NCBI GenBank assembly: GCA_022579005.1
Contig: MU401531.1
Coordinates: 1-64,000, forward strand
Source of the DNA: Poronia punctata
Taxonomy: Eukaryota > Ascomycota > Sordariomycetes > Xylariales > Xylariaceae
Length of the DNA stretch: 64,000 nucleotides
Direction of reading: 5' to 3'
Every line of letters starts with the position of its first letter. Position 1 is the first letter of the stretch. The notes beneath the pieces were generated by a model. It worked only from the letters and a program-made list of their open reading frames with translations, had not been told where the DNA came from and did not search any database. Shown here piece by piece: positions 1-13,090 of this stretch. Position numbers and translations under genes: made by a program.

Positions 1-3000
1 CTATAGCTAAAAACTTTTTATTTTATATTAAATAAGCTTACTTAGTAAATATTATAGTTTTAAAAAAATAATTAATAAGCTTTTATTTTTTATTAAGTTA
101 TAATTAAAAAATAACGTTTTTAATAACGTTATAAAATATATTAGCTTTTATTTAAGTAAAAAAACCTAGCTAAAAAAAAGCAAGTACTAGTATAGTATAA
201 GCTAGCTTTTTAAATTAGTTAAAAAAAGCTTTTTATTTAAAGCTTAAAATAAAAAGTTTTTTTTTTAAAAAAGTTAGTTTAATAGCTTAGCAGCTTTGCT
301 AGTATAGTAAATAAATATATAAACATAGTTATAAAAACTAAAAAATAAATAAATAATAATAATATTATAAAGTTTTAAAAACTTTTACTTTATAATAGTT
401 TTAATTTTAACTAAGTTAATAAAAATACTTTTGCTTACTTTAATAATTATATTTAAGTAGTTAACTTTTTAAGCATTAAATTAAAACTTATTAATATTGC
501 TTTATAAGCTAGCAGTAAATAAGTAGTAAATAACTTTTTTATAGTTTTTTTAGTATTAAAGTTTTTTTTATAAATAAATTAAAATATTATTAATATAAGC
601 GCTAGCGTACTAATTAAATAAGTTTTATAATTAAATATTAATAAAAAGCTGCTACTAAGCCAGTTTTATTTTTAATTTAAATAATAAGACTTTTTACTAG
701 TAAATATTTATATAAATATAAAAAGTAGTTAAATACTTAAAAAATAAAGTTATTTATAAGCAATAAAAAGCTTTAATAATATTAAACTTTAATATATAAT
801 AAGTATTATAATAATTAAAAATAGTTTTATTAATATTTAAAGCAATAATAATATAGTTTTTAAAATAATAGTTTTGCTAATAATAATTAATATAAAACTA
901 TTTTTTAATAAACTTTAGTTTAAAAATAAAAAGTATAAAAGCTATATAAAGCTTTATATAAAGTTTAATAAAACTAAAAGTAAAAAGTTTATTAGTAGTT
1001 TTTTTTTAATAAAATATATTTAATTAGTATTTAAAATTAAAAAAAACTAGTAAAAAGTACTTTATTAGTTAATTTTAATTTTATATTAAAGCTAAAATAA
1101 AAAAAAAGTAAAGTATTAGCTTTTTTTTTAAAAAAAAAACCTTTTAAGTAAGCAAGTTAAAATAAAATTAACTAATATATTTAAATAATATATTTTAGGT
1201 TTTTATTTATAAAAAACTTAATAAAGCTTATAATTAAAAAAAAAGCACTAATTTAAGCTAATAAGCTTTAAAGCTATTTTATATACTTAATAAGTATTAG
1301 CTTGCTTAAATTTAGTAGTTTTAAAAACTTTTATTTTTAAATATATGCTAAGTATTAAATAAATATAATAATTAAAGCAATAGCTTTTTAGTTATTTTTA
1401 TTAACTAAGCTAAAAAGCTAAATAGTAGCTATAATAAAGTAAATAAAAAGCTTATTATATTATAGTAGCTAGTAATGCTAATTTAGTTTAGCATTTTAGT
1501 AATTAGTATTTTATTAATAAGTAAATTATTTAATTAATATAACTAAGTTTTTTTTTATTAAAAAAATTATAAATAAATATATAGTAAAAAGTAAAGTTGC
1601 TTTAAGCTATAATAATTAGTAGTGCTTATAATTTAAAGTAATAAAATATTTAGCTATTTATTATAAATTAATAATAACTTTATTATTAATATTAATAATT
1701 TAAAAAGTTTAATTAATAAATTAGTAGCTATTAATTTTTAAGCTAGCTAGTAACGTTTAAAAAATAGTGCTAATAAGTTAGCTTTTATAGTTAAAAAGTT
1801 AAATAAGCTTTTTTAAATAAGTTAATAAAGCTTTAAATTATTTATAAAGTAGTAAAGCTAATAAAGTATTAATAAAAAAGTAAATATTTACTTTAGTATT
1901 ATATAAAATAATAGTTTATATTTTAAAGCTATTAATTTAAATTTAAATAAAATATTTAAATTTAATAGTTTTATTTTTATTACTTAATTTAGCTATAGTA
2001 AACATATAAGCTATTATAAAAACTTAAAGTAGCTAAGCTAGTTTTTTAATTTATTAAATAAAATAATTTTTAAAAAAGCTATTTTTTTAACTAAAATATT
2101 TTTTTTTACTTTTTTTATTAGTTTAGTAAAAAAAGCGTTAACTTAAAGTTAAAAACAGTTTTTAATTATATAGCTTTTTTTATTATAATTAAAGTAAATA
2201 TTATTTTTTTAATAAACTTTTTTTTTAGTTTTAAATAGCTATTTATAAATAATAAGCTTTAAAGTAAAAATAAAAAGTTTTTAGTTTAAAGTTATACTTT
2301 TATAAAGTTATATTGCTAGCTTAGTTTTAGCTTTTTGCTTTTAATTTTTAACTTATTAATTAAGCATTTTTTTTAAAAAAAACTTATAAAAAGTTTTATA
2401 AAAAATGCTTAAGTTATAAACATAAATATAAAAAACGTAGCTAATTAAAATTTTTATATTATAATATAACTTTTTTTTTTTAAAAAGTATAGTTTATAAG
2501 CTTAAACTAATAACTTAGTAAAATAGCTAATATAAACTTAAATATTTTAAATAAAAAAATTATTAAAGTTTATAGTAGCAAGTTTTTAAGCAGCAGCTTT
2601 TACTTAGTTAATTAATTTATAAACAGTTTTAAAAACTTAAATTATTTTAATAATATATATAAAGCTTACTTTATAGTTATAAGCACTAAAATATATTTTA
2701 ACTTGCTATTAAAGCTAGCTAAAAAAGCATATAAATATATATTTTAGTTATTATTTTTTATTATAAAAAGTGTATATATTAAAGTTAAGCTTTAAAGCAA
2801 TTATTTAAACTTAATTATTAAAGTTATTAGTTTTTTTATTAAAAATTAAAAGTTTAAAACTTTTAGCTTAAAATTTTTTTTAAAAATAAAGGTTTAATAT
2901 ATTAATTAAAATAGTAATAAGCTAAAAAATAAAGTTAGCAGCTAAGCTTTAAGCAATAAAAGTGTTTTTGCTAAAAGTATTGCTTAGCAAAGTAGCATAT

Positions 3001-6000
3001 TTTTTAAAGGTTATAATATAGTTACTAGCAAAAATGCTTTTTATATTAACTTATATATTAATATAATTTAGCTTATTTTATATTTATTAAAATTTAGCTA
3101 AAAAAGCTTAAAAAGCTATAATATTTAAGTTAGTTAAGTTAAATACTAAAGCTTGTTTTTAGTAAAAAAAATAAGCTAGTTAACTATACTAGTAATAAAA
3201 GCTATTAAAGTAGTAAAGTTATTTATAACCTTTATAGTATTAAACTATTAGTTAAGTTTTTTTTTTTTTTTTTTATTAAAGTTAAAATTATTTTTTTTTT
3301 TTTTTAACTTAAAGTTATTAAAAATAAAAATATTAGTTATAGCAAAAAAATTATTTTTTGCAATAATAAGTTAAATTGCTTGCTATATATTATAGCATAT
3401 AAGGTTTTAAGTTAGTTAATTATATATAAACATTAATTATATATATAAAGTTTAGTTAAGTTAAGTTAATTTAAAGTTAATAATTTTATTTTTTAGCTGC
3501 TAAATTTAGCAAAAAGTATAAAGTAAGTAGTAAATTAATTATATAAAAGCAATTAATTAAAAACTTAAAATAATATAATAATTAGTAAAGTATAATAGCT
3601 ATATATTAACGCTATATAAAAGATTTTAAGTTAAAAAGAAAAAAAAGAGACTAGCTACGCTAAAATCTATTTTCTTACTACTTATATATAAATACCTAGC
3701 TAAAAATATAAGTATATAATTAATTAGATTATTTTGCTAAGTAGGTCTAGCTAAGCAAAGGCAGTGTTTAATATTACCTTAGACCTACTTTATAATAACG
3801 TGCGTAGTTTGTAGGTTATATAACTATTTTTTTAGTTACGTAACCTTAAACTAACAAGCATAGCTGTTATATTGCTTATATTTAGCTACTATTTATTAGC
3901 TTATAAAAATAATTTTTAAGCATTAATATTGCTTTAAAATCTTTTATTAAAAAGTGCTAATATTATAATAATTTAATTTTTTATATATAGCTTTTATTAT
4001 TTTAAAAACCTTATAAGTTTTAATATTTATAATAATACTATTGCTTAGTAAGCTATTTTAGCTATATATAATAATACTTTATAATTTTACTTATAATAAG
4101 CTATTTTAAATAAAGTTAGCTTACTATTTATTTTATATATTAAAAACTAAGTTTTAATTATATTTAAGTTTATATTATTTAATAATTTAGTATTAAATTA
4201 TAAATATTTATAAATAGCTTAAAAGTTTAGTTAATTTAGTTATTAAAGCTTTATAATAATCTTTATAGTTTTTAGCTATTTATTATATATTATATACGTT
4301 ATTTTAATAAGTTTTAAAAGCTAACTAGCTAGTATATTTAATTTACTTATTTAATATACTATTTATATGCTATAATGCTTAATTATATTTATAAAGCATA
4401 TTATTTATACTAGTTAATTTGCTTTAGTATATAGTATTAGTAGTAATTTATAGTTTATATAAATTATTACTTTATTTTTGTTAACTTAGTAGCGCTAATA
4501 TTATAAGCTTAGTATTATTATTAATAATTTACATTTTTATATAAAGTAATGTTATTATATAAGCAAAAGCTTTTTTAAAAAATAAGCTACTAAAAATAAT
4601 ATTAATTTTTTACTATATAAACATAGTTATATAATATATACGCTTATATAATTTTAGTTAAAGTTTATATTTATTATTAAAAGTAGCTTTTAATTAAAAA
4701 GTTTAATAACTAATATAGTTATAATAGCTTTTTAAATAGCTTTTTAAGCTTTAATAGCTTTAAGTATTAGCGTTACTTTTTTATTTTTAAGTTTGCTAGT
4801 AAGTATTGTTAATAGTGCTAAAAGTAATAAGTAACTTTTAATAAAGTGCTTAAAATAGCTTACTATATTATAAAATGCTTAAATTTTTATAATTATAAAT
4901 AGTTAAAGCTTTTGTAAAACTGTTTTTATTTTAGCTAAGTTTGCTTTTATACTTTTTTTAAAAATATAAAAGCTTAAAAAATACTTTTATTAATATATAT
5001 TAAGCTTTTTTAGCATTTAATATTATACTAAATTTTATTAGTTTTATAAAAAGTAAGCAGCATTGTTTATATAATTATTTTACTATATTAGCTTAAATAT
5101 AAATATTACTTAGTAAGCTTACTAGCTATTTTTTAAATAGTTTTATAATTTTATTAACTAGTATTTAAAAAGTTGCTAGCATATTATAAAGCTTAAATAG
5201 TATTATAAGCTATTTAAATATACTAAAAAGCATAATAAATATAGTTTTTTAAATATTTTTTTTACTACTTTAATTTGCTAAAATTTATTTTTAAGTTAAA
5301 AAAAATATATTATTTATAGCTTTTTATATATTAAATTTAGTTTATAGCATTAAGTAATAAATAAGCTTTTATTTTATTTTTTTATTAAGTTTTTTATAAT
5401 TATAGCATATTTGCTAAATTATATTTTTATTAATAGTTTTTTTATATATATTAAACTTTTTTAGTAGCTTTTTTAATATTAATAATATTAGCGCTTTTTA
5501 AAAACTTATACTTTTATAAATATAAATGCTTTTATAAGCTTTTAAAAACTTTTTGATTATATTTTTTATACTAGGCTATAATAGCGTAGTAGTAGTTATA
5601 TTAGCCTTTTATTACTAATATTTATATAATACTTAGTTTATACTATAATATTTATTTAACGCTTTTTTAAATTAAATAAGCTTAAATAAGTTTTTATATA
5701 ATATTTTAAATATACTTTAACTTAGTTTTTTTATAATATTTTCTTATACTATATAATAAGCTTAATACTTTTAATATATGCTTATTTATAGGTTATATAT
5801 ATGCTAATAAGCTAAATAAATATAATAAAAAGTTTTTTAGCAAATTTTATTAAAGTTATTACTTTTTTATTACTTTTAATAATAAAAACAGCTTTTTATT
5901 TATAAAACATTTATTTTTTAATAATTACGTTTTTTAAAAATGTTTTATTTAGCACTACTTTATAAATTAAGCTTTAATATATTAAAAGCTTTTTTTTAAT

Positions 6001-7975
6001 TTTAAATATACTTTATACTTTATAATTTTATATTATTTATAACTTTTTATTTTTAATACTATATATAATATTTTAGTATTAAAATTAATAAAGCTTAAAG
6101 TGCTTAGTTAGTAATTTTATTATATAGTAAATAGTATAACTATAGTTTTAAAAAATTATAAATTTATGCTTATTTATAAGCTTTGCTTTAAATAAGTTAT
6201 AATAATTTATATAACTATTATAAATTACTTTTTAGCTATTATTTATTTTTATATAATAAATAGTAAAGTTTTAAACTTTATTGCTTATAAATATATTAAA
6301 TAGTTTTTTTAATTTTAAATTAATTTTATTATTTTTTAACTTATTACTAAAATAGCTTTTTATTTTATTTTATTTATCATTATTATTATTATTATTATAT
6401 ATAATTTTTTTAAAGGTATAAGTGCTTTTTTATTTATTATAAATTTTATAAAGCTTTTATTAAAGTTAAAAGTTTTTATATTTTAATAATTTATACTTAT
6501 TTTATAATTTTTTATAAGTTTTATTAAAAAACAGCGTTTTTTTAATATTACTAACTTTTTTTTTAGCTTAAATTTTATTAGCTACTTAGCTTTTTTTAAG
6601 CAGTTTTTTGCTTAGTAGCTTTGCTTTTTATAATTAAAGCACTTATTTTTTATAGCTTTTATTATATATTAAAATTTTATAATTTTGCTAACGTTTTTTT
6701 ATTTTTAATAAAATTTAAAATAATAATATTATTTTTTAATTATAGCAAGACTTTATTTTAAAGTTTTATTATAATAGCTTTATTACTATAAATCTTTTTT
6801 TTAATTATTTACTTTACTACTAACTTAGCATTTTTTATAGTATGTTTTATTACTTAGCTATTATTAAAGTTTAAAACTTTATTTTTAATATATAATTATA
6901 TTATAAGCATATAAGTTTTTAACTTATTAGCTATTATATTATATATTTACTATATTTAATAGCTTTTTATAAAAAGTTAATAATAAGCTTTTTATATTTA
7001 ATATATAAAAGCTATTATAGCTTTATTTTACTTAAATTTAAAGCTTATAAACTTTATAAAAAAGCTAGTAAAAGCGTTATAGTTATAAAGTACTTAAAGT
7101 ATTGCTTTAAAAAAGTTTACTTATATATATTTTATAATATAGTATATAAATCTTTTTACTAAAAAAAGTTTTTTTTAATATTATAATAACTTTTATAGCT
7201 TATAGTTTATAAAGTATAAGTGCTTAAATAAGCTTTTTTTAAATTTTTTATAACTTATTTAAAACTATATTATTTACTTTTTTTAACTTTAAATAGTTAA
7301 GCAAAATTATTTTATTATTTTTATTAAAAGTTTTTTTAGTGCTAATATATTATATTTAAAATATATATTTAAAAAAGCATATTAAATATTTTTTTTATTT
7401 TATTTTATAGCTTTTTAAAGCTTTATATTTATAAAAGTTAATAATTTAATTAAAAAGTCTTTTAGTATTTATTATATTTACTAAAGTTTATATATATATA
7501 GCTTAGTTTTTAACTATTGCTAGCTTTTTTTAAAAATTATATTTTAAGTTTTTAAAGTTAAAAGTAATAAAGCTTTATAGTTTTAAAATTTAAGCTTAAA
7601 AGCTTATAGTAGTTATTATTAAAGCTAGCTAAGTATTAATAAGCTAAGTTGCTTTTTTTATTTATTTTATTTTAATATTTAAAATACTAAGCTACTAGTT
7701 TGTTTATTTTTAAAGTATAGCTATGCTTTTTATATTTTATAAAGCATTTTTAAATAGCTTTTAGCTATTTAATAATAATAGCATACTATTTAATTTATTA
7801 TTTTTATTAGCTATTATAATTAGTTAATAAAGTTATTTTTAATATAAAAATAAAGTTATTAAACTATAAAAATAGCTATTTATATATATAGCTTTAGCTT
7901 ATTAAATTTATAAGTATAAAGCTATATATTAACTATTATACCTTTTTAGCTTAAAAGCAAAAAAGTAAGGCTATA
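1..7975. repeat. RIP-degraded AT-rich repeat block
   Basis: The sequence is almost entirely A and T. The few remaining C and G bases sit mainly in AGCT, TAGC, ACTT and AAGT contexts, while CpA, CpG and CpC are scarce. No open frame of 60 codons occurs in either strand over the whole block. This is the pattern expected when repeat-induced point mutation converts CpA to TpA in duplicated DNA, so the block is most likely one or more old transposons mutated beyond recognition. The element class cannot be told by eye. The right edge near 7975 is where ordinary C/G content and CpA dinucleotides return. Confidence 0.85.
3610..3850. other. Less-mutated island with an inverted repeat inside the RIP block
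   Basis: C/G content rises here and CpA and CpG reappear (for example ACGTGCGTAG near 3799). An 11-bp perfect inverted repeat, AAGTAGGTCTA at 3739-3749 and its complement at 3780-3790, encloses about 30 bp. The island may be a single-copy spacer between two RIP-mutated repeats, or the junction of nested elements. No coding potential is seen. Confidence 0.4.
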
Positions 7976-9727
7976 TACTTATACTACTAATCTAGGTAGC
8001 CTAGTATCTTTATTATATTCTTTTATACTAGTACTAAAAGGTTTTTTTTAATACAGTAAACAAAGGTCCTTTTTAATTATCTGTTTGCTCTTTTAATAGG
8101 TAGGTAAATTAGAACCTACAAGGTTAGGTTAGGTTAGTCTAGGTTAAGTTAGATAAAGTAGGTATTTTAATAGGTATTAATTACAAGTACAATAGGTAAA
8201 GTAAGGTAGGTTGTAGATAATTTCCATGGCATTTTGTTTTAAAACCTACGTACAAGCACATAATTAATTAATTACACTACCTTATATACCTTACCTTGAA
8301 CATAACTTGAACACAACCTGTATGTACGAGTACGTGTATATTATGCCTTGTCTTAAGGCTTGGCTACCTAAGGTAAGGTAAAGTGAGGTAAGGTAAGGTG
8401 TATATAATTAGATGCTGTTTTTTTTTTTTTTTTTTAAAGTAAGAGGTATGTAGTTGTAAGGTACTAATTATAATTATTTATTTATTTATTTATTTATTTC
8501 TCAGGCTAGGGATATAAGAGAGAGAGAGAGAGAGAGAAAGAGTATTCCTTACGCCTTAAGTTGTTTTATATATATATTTATTTATATAAACCTATCTACT
8601 TATTTGCCCTTACCAGGTAACATCATTATACATTTATTTACTTGTGTGTGTCTTGTCTAAGGGTAGGTTATAGATAGGTACCTTAGGTAGAAAAGAGAAG
8701 AATGGTAAGGTAGGTAACTAATGTAAGTAATATCTACCTAGTCTATGTAGGTAGCTAAAAGGTTTAAGGTTGACAAGACAAGACAACACATGCATATATA
8801 TACTTGTAGGTAGTGTAAGGTGTAAGGTATAAGGTGTGAGGTGTGCAAACACATGCCAAGGGTTTACTTGTATACGAGTGAGTAGGTTTAGATAGTAAGT
8901 GGTTGCCGACGGTTATTGTAGGTCAAGTCAATGCCTGCCTGCCTGCCAGCAATCTGCATTTATACATACCTACATTACATGCTAAAGAACCTATAAAGTA
9001 CGAGTAAGTACACACACACACACACAGCATGACATTAAGTTTTCTTCTCTGTTATAGTTCTACTACTACCAGGGGTTATAACTTAGGTATTGCACAAGGA
9101 GAAGAAAAAAAAGAGGGAATTTTCTCTACCTAAGAAATAAGCAGAAAGAAAGAAAAAAAGAAAAAAAGAGGTCTTCTTTCTATATCTACGTGTACATATA
9201 TATATATATATCTAGGTATAGCATAGCACTTAGTCTATAAGTAAGTATGTATATAAAAGGCTGGGCTAGGCTAGGTTAGGTTATTTTAGATCAAAACCGT
9301 GATGTTTATTCTCTTTGTTTAAGTATGTAGAGTGCAGTATAGTGTTGTTAAATTTATCTATCTAGAGGATCTACTTATTTATATACCAACTAATAAGAAA
9401 GGTAGGTTTATATGTCTTATAGCTGCCTCTAATATTTTCAAATTTATAGTACCTACTATTAGACACATAAAAGAAGAAAAGGTTTCTAAAGCTAGGTATA
9501 CAACAGTGTCTTATAGACCAACATCTACTTTACCATGATTCCGACAACAAAAGTATTTCACGGCACATAAATCACTCCAAGTGCAAGTACGCTAGTGGTA
9601 AGCAGCCCCTAGTGCCACGATTTTGATTTCCGACTTATTGTCTATCAACAGCATAACATATAAGCAATATACCACCTTGGAAAGAAACACTTCATTACAT
9701 TGCTGTCCCCACGCCAAATTTTCCCAT
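7976..9727. other. Intergenic transition zone
   Basis: Composition returns gradually from A/T-only to normal. It holds short sequence repeats: TTAGG/TAGGT-rich DNA at about 8121-8150, TTTA repeats near 8477-8499, a GA run at about 8519-8537 and a CA run near 9011-9026. A 68-codon frame at 9332-9538 has no recognisable features. No gene is seen. Confidence 0.6.
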
Positions 9728-11207
9728 TCACAGCGGCTTCGTAGCAAAGCCAAGTTGCGGCTCGTTACCACCATGAAAGACAACAAACTGTGACTTTAGA
9801 AATATGTCTCCATATATGGCAAAGTTAAATCCAGGAGGCAAAGTCTGTATACCCCCAAAACACATCGTTGCATCCACGGGGGCAAAGTTGATGAGGTCCC
9901 CAGGAATCGTGGCCTGGTAAGATCCGATCATGGCCGTGTAGCTGGGCAGACTCTGCGAACAGGGAAATACATAACCACCAGCGGCTGGCTCCTTTACGGC
10001 TCCCGCGACTTGCGCATAGTATGCAGCAGCAATACTATCGGGTACCAAGAGGAGCGTAGTACCGGTGTCGGCAATCGCTTGATGTCGTGTATCGATCGTG
10101 GGAGAACTGCCAACTATGAAGCCCTCGATTGTAAACTCCCAGAGTCCAGCACCTGCGTTAACCGGTACGTAGGTAATCGCGCCCGTGAATTCGGTGGGAT
10201 CGATAAAACCAAAATTATAAGTACCAGCTATACAACGTTTTGTTAGTAGTTTTGAAACCCTGGGAACGGTCCACATCGATTTGGCAACGCATGGTGAGGT
10301 AGTCTTACGCTGTGATGGCTTTAGGTTCGCTGTGAACAATGGTGTAGCCAAAGCCTTGACTGCATTGGCAAAAAAGGTTGGTTGCTTGGTCGGTTTTACA
10401 GTGTTCAAGACACTAAAGGCAAGGCCGACGAACCCATCGGTACCTGTTCGTTGAGTGAAGGACAGAGAAACGTCGGTAGCAGATTCAACAGCTTGGTTCT
10501 CCACCGTGATTCCACCTATGGTCACGGTATCGCTATACACCTGGCCGCTAGACGTGCTACCGTCGCCATACCGGATATTCCACGATTCTCCACTCAGGAG
10601 CTTGGCGGTAGAGCTCTGCCCAATGTTGAAAATAGCTTGACCACCGACTTGGCCCGGCGGCGTCTCGGAGCTGAATACCCAGAGGTCCGAGGATCCCGTG
10701 TCAAAGTCCAGATTCAGGGTCTGAGGCGGAATTCCGATCTGTACAGGACACAAATATTCCGAGTCAAACTTCTTGGGGGTAGCAGCCACTTGTCCTAAAG
10801 AATGGTCTAAAGTTAATTCTCATCGCCGACTCTGGAGTCTGACCACATATGCCTGTGCTAGGTAATACCTCACCCTGTGGGACCTTTGCTCCATCATCCT
10901 TTCCATCGGGATTCTCAGCAATGGCGAACTCTTTCAAGATCTGTTCCACGTAGGACTGGAGGTCGGCAGGTACGTCAGCGCCATACTTGTAATACGCCTT
11001 CGCCAATGCCATTGCACCTCTACCTCTTGGTGCGACCTCGAAATTCTTGTTGGGGACCTGATGGATTTTGAACGCCACCCCGTCGTGATTTGGTATTTGG
11101 AGAGAAGGAAGCAAAATAGCCCTCTTCTCTACCGGTACCGCCGAGGCCAGATTATCAACCAAGAGAGAAGAGGTGACAACCACAGCGCCATAGTAATATC
11201 TCATCAT
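9728..11207 (-). CDS. Secreted pepsin-like aspartic protease (peptidase family A1)
   Basis: Predicted extracellular endopeptidase of the penicillopepsin/aspergillopepsin type, with three exons: 11207-10874, 10794-10309 and 10227-9728 (439 residues). The first intron (79 bp, GTGAGG..TTTAG) removes a frame break. The second (81 bp, GTAAGA..TATAG, branch ACTAAC) is a multiple of three, so the frame reads through it, but removing it gives the expected LKPSQPGTYNFGF join. Both catalytic motifs are present, DTGSSDLW with Asp143 and ADTGTT with Asp327, plus the flap YGDGS. The start at 11207 was chosen because it gives a hydrophobic signal peptide ending near ASA, followed by a propeptide containing a KR site. 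Upstream in-frame codons to 11408 look like 5' leader. Length is normal for the family. The gene sits alone beside the RIP block. Confidence 0.9.
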
Positions 11208-13090
11208 GTTGACTTTGGGTGTTCGAAGTGAGAGGGGTAGTAGCCTAGGATGTTTAGCCCCAAGAGATAAACGGCACGTGGTTGAACAGAATCTATAGTC
11301 TCTATCCAGGAGACAATTCTTCTTGACAGCGGCGGCGACGTCCCAAACCGAGTGTCCCCAGCGACTACCGGGTTCGGAAGGGTAAATCAGAAAGGCGACG
11401 TCTCGCAACAGAAGAACGGTTGTATGAAATATTGATTGGGTAGAGAGGTGCCGGCAACGTATCAGAGAAATGGGGGCGGAGGGGTCGGAAGAAAGGTAGG
11501 AGAAAAGTATATATGACAGTCCAGTCGGACAACGTGGTTACCGACTGCGCGACCTAAACGGAGCATTCACAGATTGCATGCGGTTTCAAGATGGAAAACC
11601 TGGGTCTGCGAGGATGGCCCGAGCCATCGTCAATCCTTAGAGGTGAGGAACATCGTATATCTCACGCGCGAGGAAGTACAAGGGGACTTTGAGCGCATAT
11701 TCTAGGAAGTCATAGATTAGCCGGCTGTATATCAGTTTTGAGGTGGATGGAAGTACATACATATAAGAAGTGCGTAGGGTGAGGGTTGGGTATACGAGAT
11801 ATTATATTAGTTCTATAAGCCTTGGCCCAAGTCATCTGATAATATGTGTAGTTGAATATGTAAATGTGACCCTTCATACACGTATATTCAGCTACTCGTA
11901 CATGTTAATTGTTAGGAAAGCGCTTTACATGCGCAGCAAGGTGCTACCTGGCACAAATACCTTTTAGTGAAGGCGCGTTGTTAAATATAAGGCACCTTGT
12001 GTTATTTTATTGGAGGATGTACGATGTACTACCGCTTTTTTCTAGCTTTAGAAGCAGTAGCGAGGAGGTGGTTCCTGCCTTTAGAGAAACACATTGCTCT
12101 TTTGGCAGGTACCTATCTACCTATACAACGTATCCTAGGTAGGCCGTGGACCTTGCAATAAAAATGTTTGCTTCTCCAAGTAGAAACCGTCGCGTTTAAA
12201 AACGCATCTATATAAAATAAATACATACATCCATTCACAATATCGTCACACAGCAAAGCGTTGCACTCAACATCAACACTGCCTTTAATAGCTACAACCG
12301 CCAAATTGGAAAAAGAGTAGGAGGATAGCACTATCATATGGTTGAAATTGATTATACTTGTAGGTCAACGTAGTATTAATCGTGCTCTGTCTCGTTGCAA
12401 CTGTTTCTAGAGCAAGCCGCAAGGATTATGTGCCCTTGTGTCACGGTTTAACTTTATAAACCAAACAAAGCCGTGTTTCAAATACCAACAAGATTCCAGC
12501 AAGACCCGCGCGGCCGGGATAACATGACCCTAAATATAGTAGACCCAGTATGTACGTGTAAATGACGTCCGTTTCATTTTCATTTTCTTGTTCTTCATAT
12601 TTTCTGCTCTACCCCCTAGATAGGTAGGCAGATAGGAGCTAACATGATACAAACTTCAGTCAAATTGAAGTGTATATATATATATCAAGGTAGCGAGTGA
12701 GCCAGTCGACGTGAATAATTGCAAACACAAAACGTATAGTAAGTACCATCTCTATTCATATGTTGGTGACTTCTAAGTGCTGGGGAAACCCCAGGCAAAC
12801 CCGGGAGAACTAGCCGCTTCTATAAACAGTAGATACATACTCAATCGCTATTACATGACTTGATGTCAATGTTTCTAAAGGTAGGAAATCATGTGTATTC
12901 CTAAGCATCCTGTAAGTCCCCCGTTCGTCAATATTGGCGGACCATATAGAGACTGTAAGACAGATAAGAGTTTATACCCGTTTGCGCCCCAGTTTGCCGT
13001 GCCATCCCATCACAAGTTATGCCAGTCCAGTCAATTACACAAACCGCCGATTCCCACCCCAAAACGCCGTGTAGAATCACCAGATTGAAC
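11208..13090. other. Intergenic region
   Basis: It contains the upstream region of the leftward aspartic protease gene, with a TATA-like ATATATAC about 300 bp before its start (11507-11515), and the 3' region of the leftward zinc transporter gene. There is a short TA run near 12672. Short frames (60-77 codons) show no family features. No gene is seen. Confidence 0.6.

Noticed and set aside
1..8000. Possible mitochondrial-like insertion because of extreme AT content
   Set aside because: The lack of CpA/CpG and the AGCT/TAGC context bias fit RIP better, and no mitochondrial gene frame is present.
8121..8150. TTAGGTTAGGTTAG-like run, possible telomere remnant
   Set aside because: It is not the TTAGGG repeat and matches the scattered TAGGT intergenic motif; only a few units.
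9332..9538. 68-codon frame at the edge of the RIP block
   Set aside because: AT-rich DNA, no motif, likely chance.
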